Source of the DNA: Oscillospiraceae bacterium
GTDB lineage: Bacteria; Bacillota; Clostridia; Oscillospirales; Ruminococcaceae
Assembly: GCA_009784625.1 (NCBI GenBank)
Contig: WRBI01000008.1
Coordinates: forward strand, 1 to 64,000
Direction of reading: 5' to 3'
DNA: 64,000 nt
Part shown: positions 26,271 to 35,806 of the stretch, piece after piece
How the letters are laid out: every line of letters begins with the position of its first letter
Numbering within the stretch: the stretch's first letter is position 1
Notes under the pieces: model-generated
Told to the model about the DNA's origin: nothing
The model's database searches: none
The model's input: only the letters and a program-made list of their open reading frames with translations
Translations under genes and position numbers: made by a program

Positions 26271-28625
26271 ATGTTGCTGCTCAAAAAAGCGGCGCGAACG
26301 GTCTGGCGAGCCAAAAAAGCATACATAGCCTGCATTGTCCTGATGTCAATCGGGATTATGATGTACTTTTCGTTCAATATGCTCTACCTCAACTTACAGA
26401 CCGCAATGGAGCAGGTTTACCGCGAACAGCGGTTTGGTGACGGATTTGCCCAAGTGGTGAGTATGCCCTCCGGACAGGTGGGCCGGCTGGAGGGAATCCC
26501 CGGTATCGAGAAGGCCAGCGGAACACTCACGCTCGACGTGCGGGCCGAGATTGAGGGATTTACCCGAACGGTCACTCTGCGTCTGGTTTCTTTTGACTCG
26601 GAGGAAGAGGATCGGCTGAACGACGTTTTCCTGGAGTCGGGGGCATTGCCCGGCCCGGAGGAGATGCTGGTCAACAGCACGTTCGCGGCCGCCCACGGCT
26701 TTTCACACGGGGATCAGCTGGAAATCATCCTCAACGGCCAGCGGATCACTTTAACCATTTCGGGTACCGGCCAAAGCCCGGACGCCATCCTGGTGATGCG
26801 GGATCCGGCTGATCTGGTTCCTGACCCCGAAACGTTTGGGATCGCGTTCATCCCGGCCGGTCAGCTGACCGCGATGGCCGGGCGGACAGGTGAAGTCAAC
26901 GCGTTGTCTTTCCGGTTGGAGGATGGGGTGGATTGGCGAGAGGTCGAACATCCGCTTGAAGACGCACTTTCCGCCCACGGGCTGATCTACCTAATCCCGC
27001 GTAAAGACCAGTTCAGCCACTTGATGCTTGACGCGGAAATCACCGCAATCGGCGGAATGGCCAACAGCGTGCCGATGGTTTTTATCCTGATGGCGGTCAC
27101 CATCTTGTATATTATGCTCAAACGGGTAATCGAACAAGAGCGCGGCCAGATCGGAATCCTCAAGGCGTTTGGCTTCAGCGACCGTGCGCTGATCATGCAC
27201 TACCTGGGCTACGGGATGATTGTCGGCTTTCTGGGCGGGATAATCGGCATCTTCTCAGGGGTCGCGCTTTCCGGTTACTATACCGACCTGATCGTTTCGT
27301 TTTACAACCTGCCCAGTATGCGCGCGGATATTTCCCTTCAGTATCTAGCCATCGCCATGGCCATTGCCCTCGGTTCCGGTGCGCTTGGCTCACTGATGGG
27401 CGCTCGGTCCATGCTCGATCTGCGGCCGTGCGAGGCCATGCGCCCACCCGCACCGCCTTTGGTAAAGGGGGATCTGCTGGCCAAACTGCCCTTCCTGCGG
27501 TACTTTTTATCCTCCTACGGATTTATGGCACTTCGCAGTATTTCGCGCAACAAGATGCGCTCTGCCTTTATTGTGATGGGCATCTCGTTCTCGTTCGCGA
27601 TCATCGCCTTTATGACTTCGTATATGGAGATGTTCGGCGACCTGCTCGATGCCCGCTTTACCCAGTCTCAAGTATTCGACATGCGGATATCTATGAACAC
27701 ACCGCAATCCTATACTCCCCTTATGGAATCAGGGTTTCGCCTGGAGGGAGCGCAGGGTGTGGAGGCAATTCTTGAGTTGCCGGTTCTGCTTTCCCACGGC
27801 CACTTGAACACCGGAGCATTGCTGACCGGTATGCGGGAGGACGGCCATCTCTACCGGATTTACGATGTTGAGCGAAACACCCACTTACGCCCGTCACGGG
27901 GCGGCGTAATCTTGAGCAGTGTAGCGGCGAATGAGCTAAACGCGGTGCGCGGCAGTGTCTTGTTAATGGACGCGCCATCCGCCGGGCGGGAGGAAATCTC
28001 CCTGCCGGTGCTGGATATCGTCAGTGAAAACTTTGGCGCGGCCGTCTACATCGAACTGGAAAGTTTGTGGGAGATACTCGATGTACCGCCCACCGCCAAC
28101 ACTCTGCTCCTTCAAACCGACCAGGCGATGGACATCATCAACGCACTGCGGTACAACGACACCATCGCCTCCATGACCGAGCAGGCACAAGTTCGACAGC
28201 ACACCGAAACCATGCTGGAGAGCAACGGCGCCATGTTCTTGTTCATGCAGCTGGCCGGAATCGCCATCGCCTACGCGATTATCACCAACACGGCCTCCAT
28301 CTCACTGTCCGAGCGAAAGCGGGAGTACGCCACGCTGCGGGTACTTGGAATGCAGCCCAAAGAAGTCTGTGAGATCATGAGCTTTGAATACTGGGTTTTG
28401 CTGATACTGGGGATGATTCCCGGGATTCCGCTGGTCTACCTGATGAAGCTCGGGCTGAACGACATGATGGGCAGCGCGGATATGTCCCTGCCGTTGGACA
28501 CATCCGTCACATCCTACCTGACCGCGGGAGTGCTCTGCGCGCTGGCCGTCTTTATCTCAAATTTAAGCGCCAGACGGCGGATCGCCACCTTTGACATGGT
28601 GGATGTACTCAAAGAACGCGAATAA
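26271..28625 (+). CDS. FtsX-type ABC transporter permease
   Basis: 784 residues with two MacB-PCD/FtsX repeats: an N-terminal membrane helix (about 15-35), a large extracytoplasmic domain (40-250), three helices (about 265-385), a second anchor near 425-450, another external domain and three C-terminal helices (about 655-775). This is the fused two-repeat permease of Gram-positive MacB-like systems, which use mechanotransmission rather than classic transport. It works with the preceding ATPase and following adaptor. Confidence 0.93.
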   Translation: MLLLKKAARTVWRAKKAYIACIVLMSIGIMMYFSFNMLYLNLQTAMEQVYREQRFGDGFAQVVSMPSGQVGRLEGIPGIEKASGTLTLDVRAEIEGFTRTVTLRLVSFDSEEEDRLNDVFLESGALPGPEEMLVNSTFAAAHGFSHGDQLEIILNGQRITLTISGTGQSPDAILVMRDPADLVPDPETFGIAFIPAGQLTAMAGRTGEVNALSFRLEDGVDWREVEHPLEDALSAHGLIYLIPRKDQFSHLMLDAEITAIGGMANSVPMVFILMAVTILYIMLKRVIEQERGQIGILKAFGFSDRALIMHYLGYGMIVGFLGGIIGIFSGVALSGYYTDLIVSFYNLPSMRADISLQYLAIAMAIALGSGALGSLMGARSMLDLRPCEAMRPPAPPLVKGDLLAKLPFLRYFLSSYGFMALRSISRNKMRSAFIVMGISFSFAIIAFMTSYMEMFGDLLDARFTQSQVFDMRISMNTPQSYTPLMESGFRLEGAQGVEAILELPVLLSHGHLNTGALLTGMREDGHLYRIYDVERNTHLRPSRGGVILSSVAANELNAVRGSVLLMDAPSAGREEISLPVLDIVSENFGAAVYIELESLWEILDVPPTANTLLLQTDQAMDIINALRYNDTIASMTEQAQVRQHTETMLESNGAMFLFMQLAGIAIAYAIITNTASISLSERKREYATLRVLGMQPKEVCEIMSFEYWVLLILGMIPGIPLVYLMKLGLNDMMGSADMSLPLDTSVTSYLTAGVLCALAVFISNLSARRRIATFDMVDVLKERE

Positions 28626-28677
28626 ATATTACTGAACTATATTATCATTGCGACCAAGTTGTTAGGGGGAATCATTC

Positions 28678-30057
28678 ATGAAAAAGAAAGTTAAGGTTGC
28701 GGCTGCCGTGCTTGTTTGCCTTGCCCTTGCGGCCGGCGCCGCGCTTTATCTGACTGCGCCTTTACAGGTGGAGTCGGTCGAGCTCGTACCACAAACCGCC
28801 CTGCTCACTTTTACCGAAGAAGGGGTGTTCGATTACAGCGATCAGTTCGCGGTCTTTCCCCTGGTCAGCGGGGAGGTGCTTGAAGTCGCGGTGGAAGAGG
28901 GCGCGCTGATCGAAGAGGGCGATGTGATCGCGGTCTTGAGCGCCTCCGACTACCAGCGGCAGATCGAGCAGATGCAGTCGAACATCAGCGGCTTTCAAGC
29001 GCAGATTCGCAACCTCAACCAACAAGAGGAGGCCGAGCTGGCCGCCTTGCGGGGTCAGCGGAACAGCCTGGTCGGGCAACTGGCTTCGCTGGACGCACAG
29101 AGGGTCGACTTCGACCGGCTGGAAGGCCAGATCCTCTATCAGTCGGGAGTTGTGTCAAACAACCAAAGCGCTGAATCTTGGGCGCGGCGAAACGTCGATT
29201 ACATACGGGATGAGTTCGGGCGGCAGTCCCCTGAGTTTTACGCGGCACAGCAGCAGCTGGCCTCCGCGCGGGCCGCCCTCAACGCCAGTCAGGTACAACT
29301 TGAGGCTTTGCGAGTCGGCGACGCCAGCCTGGACGGCCAGCGCCAGAGCATTCAAGCACAAATCGACGCCATCGATCAGCGGCTTGGTGAGAGCCATATC
29401 GGCGGGATGGTCGGCTACTTTCAGAGCATGATCGCGGGGACAAACACAAGCATCGCTCAGCTTCGAGACCAAATGGGCCGGGCCGAAATCACCGCGCCGG
29501 TAGCAGGGCGGGTGGTTAGCCTGCCGATCGCCGACGCCAACCTGGTGGGCGCGGGCAATCCGGTGGCCATTATCGGAATTGGCGCAATGATCGAAGTTTT
29601 CATCCCAACCCGCGAGATCGACGGGGTGTCGGTCGGCGACACGGTTGAGCTGATCATCGACAACCGGCTGGGCAACATCACATCGACCGGCCGGGTCACA
29701 ATGCTTGAAGACCGCGCCGAAGTTCGTCTGTCTGCCCTTGGGGTGGAAGAGCGAAAAGTCCGCGCGCTCATTCAGCCGATCGGCGCGAATCTGATCCCCG
29801 GTCATTCAATGGATGTTCGCTTCACTGTGCTCAGCCTGCCGGACAGCTTGATCGTACCCAAGACCGCGGTCTTCCGGTTATACGGCGAAGATCACGTCTG
29901 GTTAATCGGCGAGGACAGCCGGGTTGCTCTGCGCGCGGTCACCCGCGGGGTCGAAACTCGCGACGGCTTTGTAATTACCGGCGGCCTGGAGTTCGGTGAG
30001 CGGGTGGTGCGTGACGCAAATCAGCCCGAGTTATCCGAGGGCGTTCGGGTCGAGTAA
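28678..30057 (+). CDS. HlyD-family efflux adaptor protein
   Basis: 459 residues. Membrane anchor at 5-27, split lipoyl/barrel-sandwich domain (about 60-95 and 265-300: AEITAPVAGRVVSLPI), long coiled-coil hairpin between them (QSNISGFQAQIRNLNQQEE) and a beta-barrel C-terminus. ATG 28678 follows AGGGGGA. With the two preceding genes it forms a tripartite export system; cargo could be a peptide, drug or lipid. Confidence 0.92.
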   Translation: MKKKVKVAAAVLVCLALAAGAALYLTAPLQVESVELVPQTALLTFTEEGVFDYSDQFAVFPLVSGEVLEVAVEEGALIEEGDVIAVLSASDYQRQIEQMQSNISGFQAQIRNLNQQEEAELAALRGQRNSLVGQLASLDAQRVDFDRLEGQILYQSGVVSNNQSAESWARRNVDYIRDEFGRQSPEFYAAQQQLASARAALNASQVQLEALRVGDASLDGQRQSIQAQIDAIDQRLGESHIGGMVGYFQSMIAGTNTSIAQLRDQMGRAEITAPVAGRVVSLPIADANLVGAGNPVAIIGIGAMIEVFIPTREIDGVSVGDTVELIIDNRLGNITSTGRVTMLEDRAEVRLSALGVEERKVRALIQPIGANLIPGHSMDVRFTVLSLPDSLIVPKTAVFRLYGEDHVWLIGEDSRVALRAVTRGVETRDGFVITGGLEFGERVVRDANQPELSEGVRVE

Positions 30058-30068
30058 GCGGTGCTGAA

Positions 30069-30682
30069 ATGAATTTAGTGAATGTTATCAACGCTATCCG
30101 CACAGAGAGGACGATTTATCATTCTGAGGCCGACTTTCAATTTGCCCTCGCGTGGCAAATTCAGAAAAGCTATCCCAACGCAGATATCCGTTTAGAATAC
30201 CTCGTAACTAAGCAGCGAAAGAGCATATTGATATTCTTGTTAAATTGCAAGGCAAAGTTTATCCCCTTGAACTGAAGTACAAAACCCGCCAATTATCACA
30301 TTTCATAAACGGCGAAAGCTACAACCTAAAAAGCCACGGGGCCGGCGATTTTGGCTGCTATGATTTCGTCAAGGATATCTGCCAGCTTGAGCGTTTCTCT
30401 GACAGCTTGATTGGATATAAGCAGGGGTACGCAATTTGGCTGACAAACGACCAATACTATTGGAACCCACCAAGAAAGGGCGATACAGGGGCCGCCGAAT
30501 TTAGAGTTTATCACGGCTCTGTAAAATCAGGGACTTTAACTTGGCGAAGTTCAGTTGCAAACACAGGCAGCCGTGAAAAACCGCTGTCTCTTCGAAAAGA
30601 TTATAAAATATTGTGGTCTGAGTATAGTGTTGTTTCTCAAGAAAATGGCGGCACTTTCAAATATGCCTTAATTTCAGTTTAG
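30069..30682 (+). pseudogene. Frameshifted PD-(D/E)XK nuclease-like protein
   Basis: The reading frame breaks once. Frame 1 (from ATG 30069) gives HSEADFQFALAWQIQKSYP and RLEYLVTKQRKS; the next frame picks up as KEHIDILVKLQGKVYPLELKYKTR. Joined, they match a widespread unnamed protein of about 205 residues whose HIDILV...PLELKYK region is a PD-(D/E)XK nuclease-like site. The shift lies between 30216 and 30245; one base lost or gained repairs it. It could be a true pseudogene or an assembly error. It sits between the efflux operon and the ribosomal operon terminator. Confidence 0.75.
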
Positions 30683-30714
30683 GCAGTCGGAACGCGGCAG
30701 AATATCAGCGACCA

Positions 30715-30752
30715 TACAAAAACACCACCGGATGACCGGTGGTGTTTTGTAT
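30715..30752. terminator. Bidirectional terminator of the ribosomal operon
   Basis: Perfect 11-base-pair stem AACACCACCGG/CCGGTGGTGTT (30721-30731 with 30736-30746), loop ATGA. T-rich tails leave both sides (TTTTGTATT plus, TTTGTATGG minus). Confidence 0.85.
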
Positions 30753-31093
30753 TATACAAGTTCGATGATGGCCATCTCGGCGGCGTCGCCGCGGCGTGGG
30801 CCGACCCGTACAATCCGGGTGTAACCGCCCGGTCTTTCTTTGTACTTGGGCGCAACTTCATCAAACAGCTTTTTGACCACGTCCTCCTTGGTTACAAACG
30901 CGAGTACCTGGCGCTTGGAATGCAGGGAGTTCTTTTTGGCCATGGTGATCATCTTTTCAGTCATCGAGCGGACTTCTTTGGCGCGGGTCAGGGTCGTTTC
31001 GATGCTGCCTTTTTCCAACAAAAAGGTTACCATTGCCCGCATCATGGCCCGGCGCTGGTCGCTGGGCCGTCCGAGCTTTCTCGAACCTGGCAT
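30752..31093 (-). CDS. rplQ: Ribosomal protein L17
   Basis: 113 residues, near the peptide exit tunnel of the 50S subunit. N-terminal [19 protein letters not shown] motif and the C-terminal [16 protein letters not shown] are diagnostic. It is the last gene of the S10-spc-alpha operon, 59 bases after rpoA and ending within six bases of the terminator stem. Confidence 0.97.
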   Translation of the reverse strand: MPGSRKLGRPSDQRRAMMRAMVTFLLEKGSIETTLTRAKEVRSMTEKMITMAKKNSLHSKRQVLAFVTKEDVVKKLFDEVAPKYKERPGGYTRIVRVGPRRGDAAEMAIIELV

Positions 31094-31152
31094 AACCGTT
31101 CACTCCTATCATAGCGCGGGCAACGCATCGCCGGCGCTGTCATTGTTGGTCA

Positions 31153-32109
31153 CTACTCCTCTTCGGCGCTGAGCGTAAAGTTCAGAGATGCAAGCTTGGC
31201 CATCACTTCTTCGAGTGATTTTTTGCCCAGGTTGCGAACTTTCATCATCTCTTCCGGCGATTTGTTCACAAGATCCTGCACTGTATTGACGCCCGCCCGC
31301 TTGAGGCAGTTGAACGCGCGAACAGATAAGTCAAGCTCCTCAATGGTCATCTCAAGAGTCTTCTCTTTGCCCGACTCCTCTTTTTTCTCCAAAATTTCGG
31401 CAGAGCTCATTTCGTCCGAAAGATCGACGAACTGGTTGAGTTGTCTATTGAGAATCTTGGCAGCAAGGCTGACGGCCTCCTTGGCGGAGATCGTCCCGTC
31501 AGTCCAGACTTCCAGGGTTAATTTATCGTAGTCGGTTATCTGTTCTACGCGCGTGTTTTCGACCAAATAATTCACCTTTAAAACCGGGGTATAGATGCTG
31601 TCCACCGGGATTGTGCCGATCGGCGCTTTTTCAAGCTCGATCTGCTTGTTTCGCTCGGCGCTGACATATCCCTGCCCCTTTTTGAGGGTGATTTCCATCG
31701 AAAGCTTTGCGCCCGCGCCCAAAGTCGCGATGTGCATACTCGGGTCGAGAATCTCGATATCGGAATCCGCTTCAATCGAGCCGGCGGTGACTTCACACTC
31801 GCCCTCGGCCTCAATATGCACGGTCTTTGGCTCATCGGTGTAAAGCTTGGCGGTCAGCCCCTTGATGTTCAGGATGATTTCAGTCACGTCTTCCTTAACA
31901 CCGGGGATGGTCGAAAATTCGTGTTGAATGCCGTCGATCTTTACAGAAATGACTGCCACGCCGGGAAGCGAGGAGAGCAGAACACGTCTAATACTGTTTC
32001 CCAAGGTCGTACCAAACCCTCTATCCAACGGCTCACCGACAAAACGGCCATAAGTGCCGTCCGAGCGAAGCTCCGCAGTTTCGATTTTTGGTTCGATGAT
32101 TTTAACCAA
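31153..32109 (-). CDS. rpoA: RNA polymerase alpha subunit
   Basis: 318 residues. The N-terminal domain (about 1-230) dimerises and assembles RNA polymerase; the C-terminal domain (about 255-310, [14 protein letters not shown] and [12 protein letters not shown]) contacts UP elements and activators. The linker is rich in E and K. It lies in the usual position between rpsD and rplQ. Confidence 0.97.
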   Translation of the reverse strand: MVKIIEPKIETAELRSDGTYGRFVGEPLDRGFGTTLGNSIRRVLLSSLPGVAVISVKIDGIQHEFSTIPGVKEDVTEIILNIKGLTAKLYTDEPKTVHIEAEGECEVTAGSIEADSDIEILDPSMHIATLGAGAKLSMEITLKKGQGYVSAERNKQIELEKAPIGTIPVDSIYTPVLKVNYLVENTRVEQITDYDKLTLEVWTDGTISAKEAVSLAAKILNRQLNQFVDLSDEMSSAEILEKKEESGKEKTLEMTIEELDLSVRAFNCLKRAGVNTVQDLVNKSPEEMMKVRNLGKKSLEEVMAKLASLNFTLSAEEE

Positions 32110-32192
32110 ACAAAAACCCTCCTTGTGCGAACCGGGCGATTACTCCGGTTGTGTGTTCGTTCCCATGCTGATTTTTCGGCGATGGCCGGTGA

Positions 32193-32786
32193 TTACTTAC
32201 TATAAAGCTCAACGATCAATGTCTCATTGACAGGGATGTCAATGTCTTCGCGATTGGGTATACGCACGATTGTTCCCTCAAAGCTGGCGGTGTTTCCGCT
32301 AATCCAGCCCGGGAAAGCGACCGGCTTCTCCGCCAGCTCTTTGAACATATCGCTCTGACGGCTCTTTTGTCTAACCGAGATAACGTCACCCGGTTTTACC
32401 CGATAAGAGGGGATGTTTACCCGCTTGCCGTTGACCAGAAGATGGCCGTGACCGACGATTTGGCGCGCTTTGCGGCGCGTTTCGCCAAAGCCCATCAGAT
32501 AGGCGACGTTGTCCAGCCGGCGTTCAAGCAGGCTTAACAGGTTTTCACCGGCTTGTCCCTGCATCTTTTCGGCCTTGGCAAAAGTCAGGCGGAACTGACG
32601 CTCGAGTACACCGTAGATGAATTTTGCTTTTTGCTTTTCTTTCATTTGCAGCGCATACTCGCTGGCTTTTTGTCGGCGCGCGTTGCGCTTGGGGTCGCGG
32701 CGTGTTTCTTTGGCGTAACCCAAAACGCCGGGGCTAATCCCTAAGTTTCTGCATCTTTTCAGTACAGGATCTCTGCTTACTGCCAC
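32193..32786 (-). CDS. rpsD: Ribosomal protein S4
   Basis: 197 residues. It initiates 30S assembly by binding 16S rRNA and often represses its own operon. The S4 RNA-binding domain is seen as LERRLDNVAYLMGFGETR. The N-terminus has no zinc Cys quartet (only one Cys, at RCRNLG), so it is the zinc-free form. The 83-base gap to rpoA has no clear promoter. Confidence 0.96.
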   Translation of the reverse strand: MAVSRDPVLKRCRNLGISPGVLGYAKETRRDPKRNARRQKASEYALQMKEKQKAKFIYGVLERQFRLTFAKAEKMQGQAGENLLSLLERRLDNVAYLMGFGETRRKARQIVGHGHLLVNGKRVNIPSYRVKPGDVISVRQKSRQSDMFKELAEKPVAFPGWISGNTASFEGTIVRIPNREDIDIPVNETLIVELYSK

Positions 32787-32804
32787 TCTACAGGCACCTC
32801 CTTG

Positions 32805-33200
32805 TTATACCCGCCGTCTTTTGGGCGGGCGGCATCCGTTGTGGGGGATGGGGGTAACATCTTTGATCATGTTCACCTCAAGCCCCGCTCCTTGCAGTGC
32901 GCGAATGGCCGCTTCACGACCGGAACCCGGCCCTTTTACGAAGACCTCTACGCTCTTAAGCCCATGTTCCATAGCGGCTTTTGCGGCGGTCTCAGCGGCA
33001 GTTTGCGCGGCAAAGGGAGTGGATTTGCGTGATCCGCGAAAGCCCAGCCCACCGGCTGACGCCCAGCTCAGGGCATTGCCTTTGGTGTCGGTAATGGTCA
33101 CGATGGTGTTGTTAAAAGTCGATTGAATATGCACGGCCCCGCGTTCAATATTCTTTTTCTCGCGGCGGCGGCGAATGACTCTTTTAGGCGCTTTTGGCAT
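32805..33200 (-). CDS. rpsK: Ribosomal protein S11
   Basis: 131 residues, 30S platform protein at the mRNA exit. Diagnostic blocks are [16 protein letters not shown]-like ([19 protein letters not shown]) and the C-terminal [11 protein letters not shown]. It has a strongly basic N-terminus ([16 protein letters not shown]). It lies between rpsM and rpsD, 18-21 bases apart. Confidence 0.97.
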   Translation of the reverse strand: MPKAPKRVIRRRREKKNIERGAVHIQSTFNNTIVTITDTKGNALSWASAGGLGFRGSRKSTPFAAQTAAETAAKAAMEHGLKSVEVFVKGPGSGREAAIRALQGAGLEVNMIKDVTPIPHNGCRPPKRRRV

Positions 33201-33221
33201 CTTTCCTGGCTCCCTCCCCTA

Positions 33222-33590
33222 TTACTTCTTCTTGTTGGCAATTGTCTTTTTCGGGCCTTTGCGTGTCCGGGCATTTGTCTTCGATCTTTGGCCGCGAACA
33301 GGCAAACCTTTGCGGTGACGAACGCCGCGGTAACAGCCAATCTCGATCAGCCGCTTGATGTTCAGGGCGGTTTCTCTGCGCAGATCGCCTTCTACCATGA
33401 CATTTGCGTCAATGTCTGCCCGCAGTTTAGAAACGTCTTCTTCGCTGAGATCGCGCACCCGTGTGTCGGGGTTTACGCCGGTTCTGGCAATAATGTCTTT
33501 GGCGATTTTGTGCCCGATCCCAAAGATATAGGTCAAACCGATTTCTACACGTTTTTCTCTTGGCAGGTCAACACCAGCAATACGTGCCAT
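33222..33590 (-). CDS. rpsM: Ribosomal protein S13
   Basis: 122 residues, at the 30S head, contacting the P-site tRNA. Starts [19 protein letters not shown]; helix-hairpin-helix [11 protein letters not shown]-terminal [19 protein letters not shown] 33590 follows AGGAGGTGCATTGAGT. The frame stays open upstream through a dispersed repeat to 33665, but that extension has no ribosome site. Confidence 0.97.
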   Translation of the reverse strand: MARIAGVDLPREKRVEIGLTYIFGIGHKIAKDIIARTGVNPDTRVRDLSEEDVSKLRADIDANVMVEGDLRRETALNIKRLIEIGCYRGVRHRKGLPVRGQRSKTNARTRKGPKKTIANKKK

Positions 33591-33599
33591 ACTCAATGC

Positions 33600-33713
33600 A
33601 CCTCCTGTTTGGAATTGACAGTTGACAATTGACAATTGACAATTATGGTGTTCGCAAGCGAACAATATTTAAACATTAATTGTACACTGTCCATTGTACA
33701 TTGTCCATTGTTA
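33600..33713. repeat. Dispersed element, copy 5
   Basis: Between rpsM and rpmJ. TTGACAA heptad arm, one hairpin GTTCGCaaGCGAAC, AT spacer, then TTGTACA/TTGTCCA heptads. The second hairpin is absent. The final bases overlap the rpmJ stop codon. Confidence 0.8.
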
Positions 33714-33824
33714 TCCTTGCCTTTGTTTGTGCTTGGGGCTTTCGCAAATAACCATAATTCTGCCTTTGCGCTTAATGATCTTGCATTTTTCGCAAATCGG
33801 CTTAACCGAAGGCCTCACTTTCAT
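33711..33824 (-). CDS. rpmJ: Ribosomal protein L36
   Basis: 37 residues: [15 protein letters not shown] at the start, then an isolated Cys and His (VICESPKH), the C-C-C-H zinc-ribbon form of L36. Start ATG 33824 follows GGAGGTAAGCAA. Its TAA stop is at the very edge of a dispersed repeat. It lies between infA and rpsM as in most Firmicutes. Confidence 0.95.
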   Translation of the reverse strand: MKVRPSVKPICEKCKIIKRKGRIMVICESPKHKQRQG

Positions 33825-33887
33825 TTGCTTACCTCCATCTAGGTTGCGCGCCGTCTTAGACGGCGGCGCGTGGGTGTTCCCTGAGAT

Positions 33888-34118
33888 TTACTTTGATCTC
33901 CAGGTAATGCGTCCTTTGGTCAGATCGTAGGGGGACATTTCTACCGTGACCTTATCTCCGGGCAGAATCCGGATAAAGTGCATCCGCAGCTTGCCTGAAA
34001 TATGAGCCAGAATTTCGTGTTTGGCCCCTTGCCCGCCCCCGATTTCGACTTTAAAGGTTGCGTTGGGAAGCGCTTCCTTCACTATACCTTCTACCTCAAT
34101 GACATCCGCTTTAGACAA
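33888..34118 (-). CDS. infA: Translation initiation factor IF-1
   Basis: 76 residues, slightly longer than the usual 72. S1-like OB fold: [45 protein letters not shown]. The extra residues form a GGGQGAK loop before [12 protein letters not shown] 34118 overlaps the upstream KOW gene by eight bases, with GGGAGGG seven bases before it. Confidence 0.95.
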   Translation of the reverse strand: MSKADVIEVEGIVKEALPNATFKVEIGGGQGAKHEILAHISGKLRMHFIRILPGDKVTVEMSPYDLTKGRITWRSK

Positions 34119-34395
34119 GCTCTAACCCTCCCTCTACTCCTTGGGTCTGCGCACTTTCCTGCCGGTTATTGAGCGGGGCAAGGGCTATGCGCAGCTGTTT
34201 ATCCGTTCTCATGGCCGCGGGCTCTAACACGGTCTTGGTTGGGGCTAAATGCAAAAGGTTTTTTCGCTTTGGTTTGGTCAGCTTTCGGGTTTTGCCGTCG
34301 GCAATCCAGACTACACTTCCCTCTGTACTTACCACCGCGTAAAACCGGTGCTTATCCCGCCCCGCGCTGCTGTAAACGACAGTTCCTGTAATCAT
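34111..34395 (-). CDS. KOW-domain RNA-binding protein
   Basis: 94 residues, similar to the L14e/L6e/L27e-like KOW proteins found between map and infA in Firmicutes. N-terminal KOW-type strands: [19 protein letters not shown] and [12 protein letters not shown]. The C-terminus is not conserved. ATG 34395 follows GAGGTGAGCGG. A ribosome-associated role is likely from context; the exact function is unknown. Confidence 0.85.
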   Translation of the reverse strand: MITGTVVYSSAGRDKHRFYAVVSTEGSVVWIADGKTRKLTKPKRKNLLHLAPTKTVLEPAAMRTDKQLRIALAPLNNRQESAQTQGVEGGLELV

Positions 34396-34408
34396 CCGCT
34401 CACCTCGC

Positions 34409-35155
34409 CTAAGCCTCAGTCAAGATGACCGGCCCGCTTTCGGTGATGGCCACCGTGTGCTCAAAGTGGGCGGAAAACTTGCCGTCCCCGGTCAACACAG
34501 TCCAGCCGTCGGACAGGACTTTGACCTCCCCCGTACCCAGGTTGATCATCGGCTCGATGGCCAGCGTCATCCCGGCTGCCAGGCGCGGGCCGCTTCCCGG
34601 CTTGCCGAAGTTCGGTACTTCGGGCGACTCGTGCATCTGTCTGCCCACACCGTGACCGACAAACTTGCGGACAATCCCGTAGCCTTTTGGCTCGATCAAA
34701 CTCTGCACAGCGTGGGAGATATCACCTACCCGGTTGCCGACGATCGCCGCTTTGATGCCTGCGTACAGGCTCTCACGGGTCGCGTCCAGCAAGGCTTTGA
34801 TCTCAGAAGCAATCTCGCCGGCCGGGAACGTGGCCGCGTTGTCGGCATTATAGCCCTGATAGCAGGCGCCCACGTCGATGCTGACAATGTCGCCCTGCTT
34901 GATGGTGCGGCTGCCGGGAATACCATGAATAACCGTGTCGTTCACCGAGATACAAGCGCTTGCGGGAAATCCGCCGTAACCCAAAAAAGAAGGGGTCGCT
35001 TGCTGTGAGAGAATAAACCGGTGGATCGCCTTGTCAATCTGAGCGGTGGTCACGCCGGGCGCCACCATCTGACCGCCCAGGGCTAAAGCTTGGGCCGAAA
35101 TTCGGCCGGCAACCCGCATTTTTTCCAGCTCGGTTTTTGTCTTAAGCACAATCAT
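34409..35155 (-). CDS. map: Methionine aminopeptidase, type I
   Basis: 248 residues. It removes the initiator methionine from new proteins. Metal ligands of the pita-bread fold are seen in SIDVGACYQGYNADNAATF (two Asp), GHGVGRQMHESPEVPNF (His) and the Glu motifs TLAIEPMINLG and FEHTVAI. There is no N-terminal SEC-C zinc extension. Its ATG overlaps the adk stop by four bases. Confidence 0.96.
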   Translation of the reverse strand: MIVLKTKTELEKMRVAGRISAQALALGGQMVAPGVTTAQIDKAIHRFILSQQATPSFLGYGGFPASACISVNDTVIHGIPGSRTIKQGDIVSIDVGACYQGYNADNAATFPAGEIASEIKALLDATRESLYAGIKAAIVGNRVGDISHAVQSLIEPKGYGIVRKFVGHGVGRQMHESPEVPNFGKPGSGPRLAAGMTLAIEPMINLGTGEVKVLSDGWTVLTGDGKFSAHFEHTVAITESGPVILTEA

Positions 35156-35793
35156 CGGGTAAATGCTCCAAGCAGCTCGACTACCTGTGCGGCGGTGTCT
35201 TCCACTTTTTCCTGCCCGGTGACCTGTCTCAACAAGCCGGCCTCGCGATAGTATTGCATCAGTGGTTCGGTCTCGGCGTGGTAGATTCTCAGCCGTTCCC
35301 TCACGATTTCGGGCTTGTCGTCTTCGCGGATGATCAGCGCGCCGTCACAGACTTCGCAGTACTCACCTTCAGACGAAGGGGAGTAAATAACGTGATAGGG
35401 CGCGTTGCACTTGCCGCAGATCCGCCGGCCACACAGCCGCTCTTCTACCTGTGCGTCAGCCACTTCAATGTCGATAACCAGATCAATGACCACGCCCATT
35501 TTTGCGAGCGCTTCGGCCTGATGAACGTTGCGGGGAAATCCGTCCAGGATATACCCGTTCTTGCAGTCATTTTCTGCAATGCGTTCACGCAACATCGCAA
35601 TGACCACATCGTCGGGGACAAGCTTTCCGGCATCGACCAGGGCCTTTGCGGCAAGCCCGGCCGGCGTACCGCTTTGAATGGCTGCCCGAATGATTTTGCC
35701 TGTGCTGATCGGCGGAGCGCCGATCCTTTCGCTGATCAGGCGGGCCTGGGTGCCCTTGCCTGCACCCGGCGCCCCCAAAAGAATTATATTCAT
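35152..35793 (-). CDS. adk: Adenylate kinase
   Basis: 213 residues, long-lid form. It interconverts ATP + AMP and 2 ADP. P-loop GAPGAGKGTQA at the start, AMP-binding PPISTGKIIR and DGFPRN. The lid carries a zinc-type quartet CGKC...CEVC. Thirteen bases downstream of secY, the standard place in the spc operon. Confidence 0.97.
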   Translation of the reverse strand: MNIILLGAPGAGKGTQARLISERIGAPPISTGKIIRAAIQSGTPAGLAAKALVDAGKLVPDDVVIAMLRERIAENDCKNGYILDGFPRNVHQAEALAKMGVVIDLVIDIEVADAQVEERLCGRRICGKCNAPYHVIYSPSSEGEYCEVCDGALIIREDDKPEIVRERLRIYHAETEPLMQYYREAGLLRQVTGQEKVEDTAAQVVELLGAFTR

Positions 35794-35806
35794 CTTTTGC
35801 CCTGCC

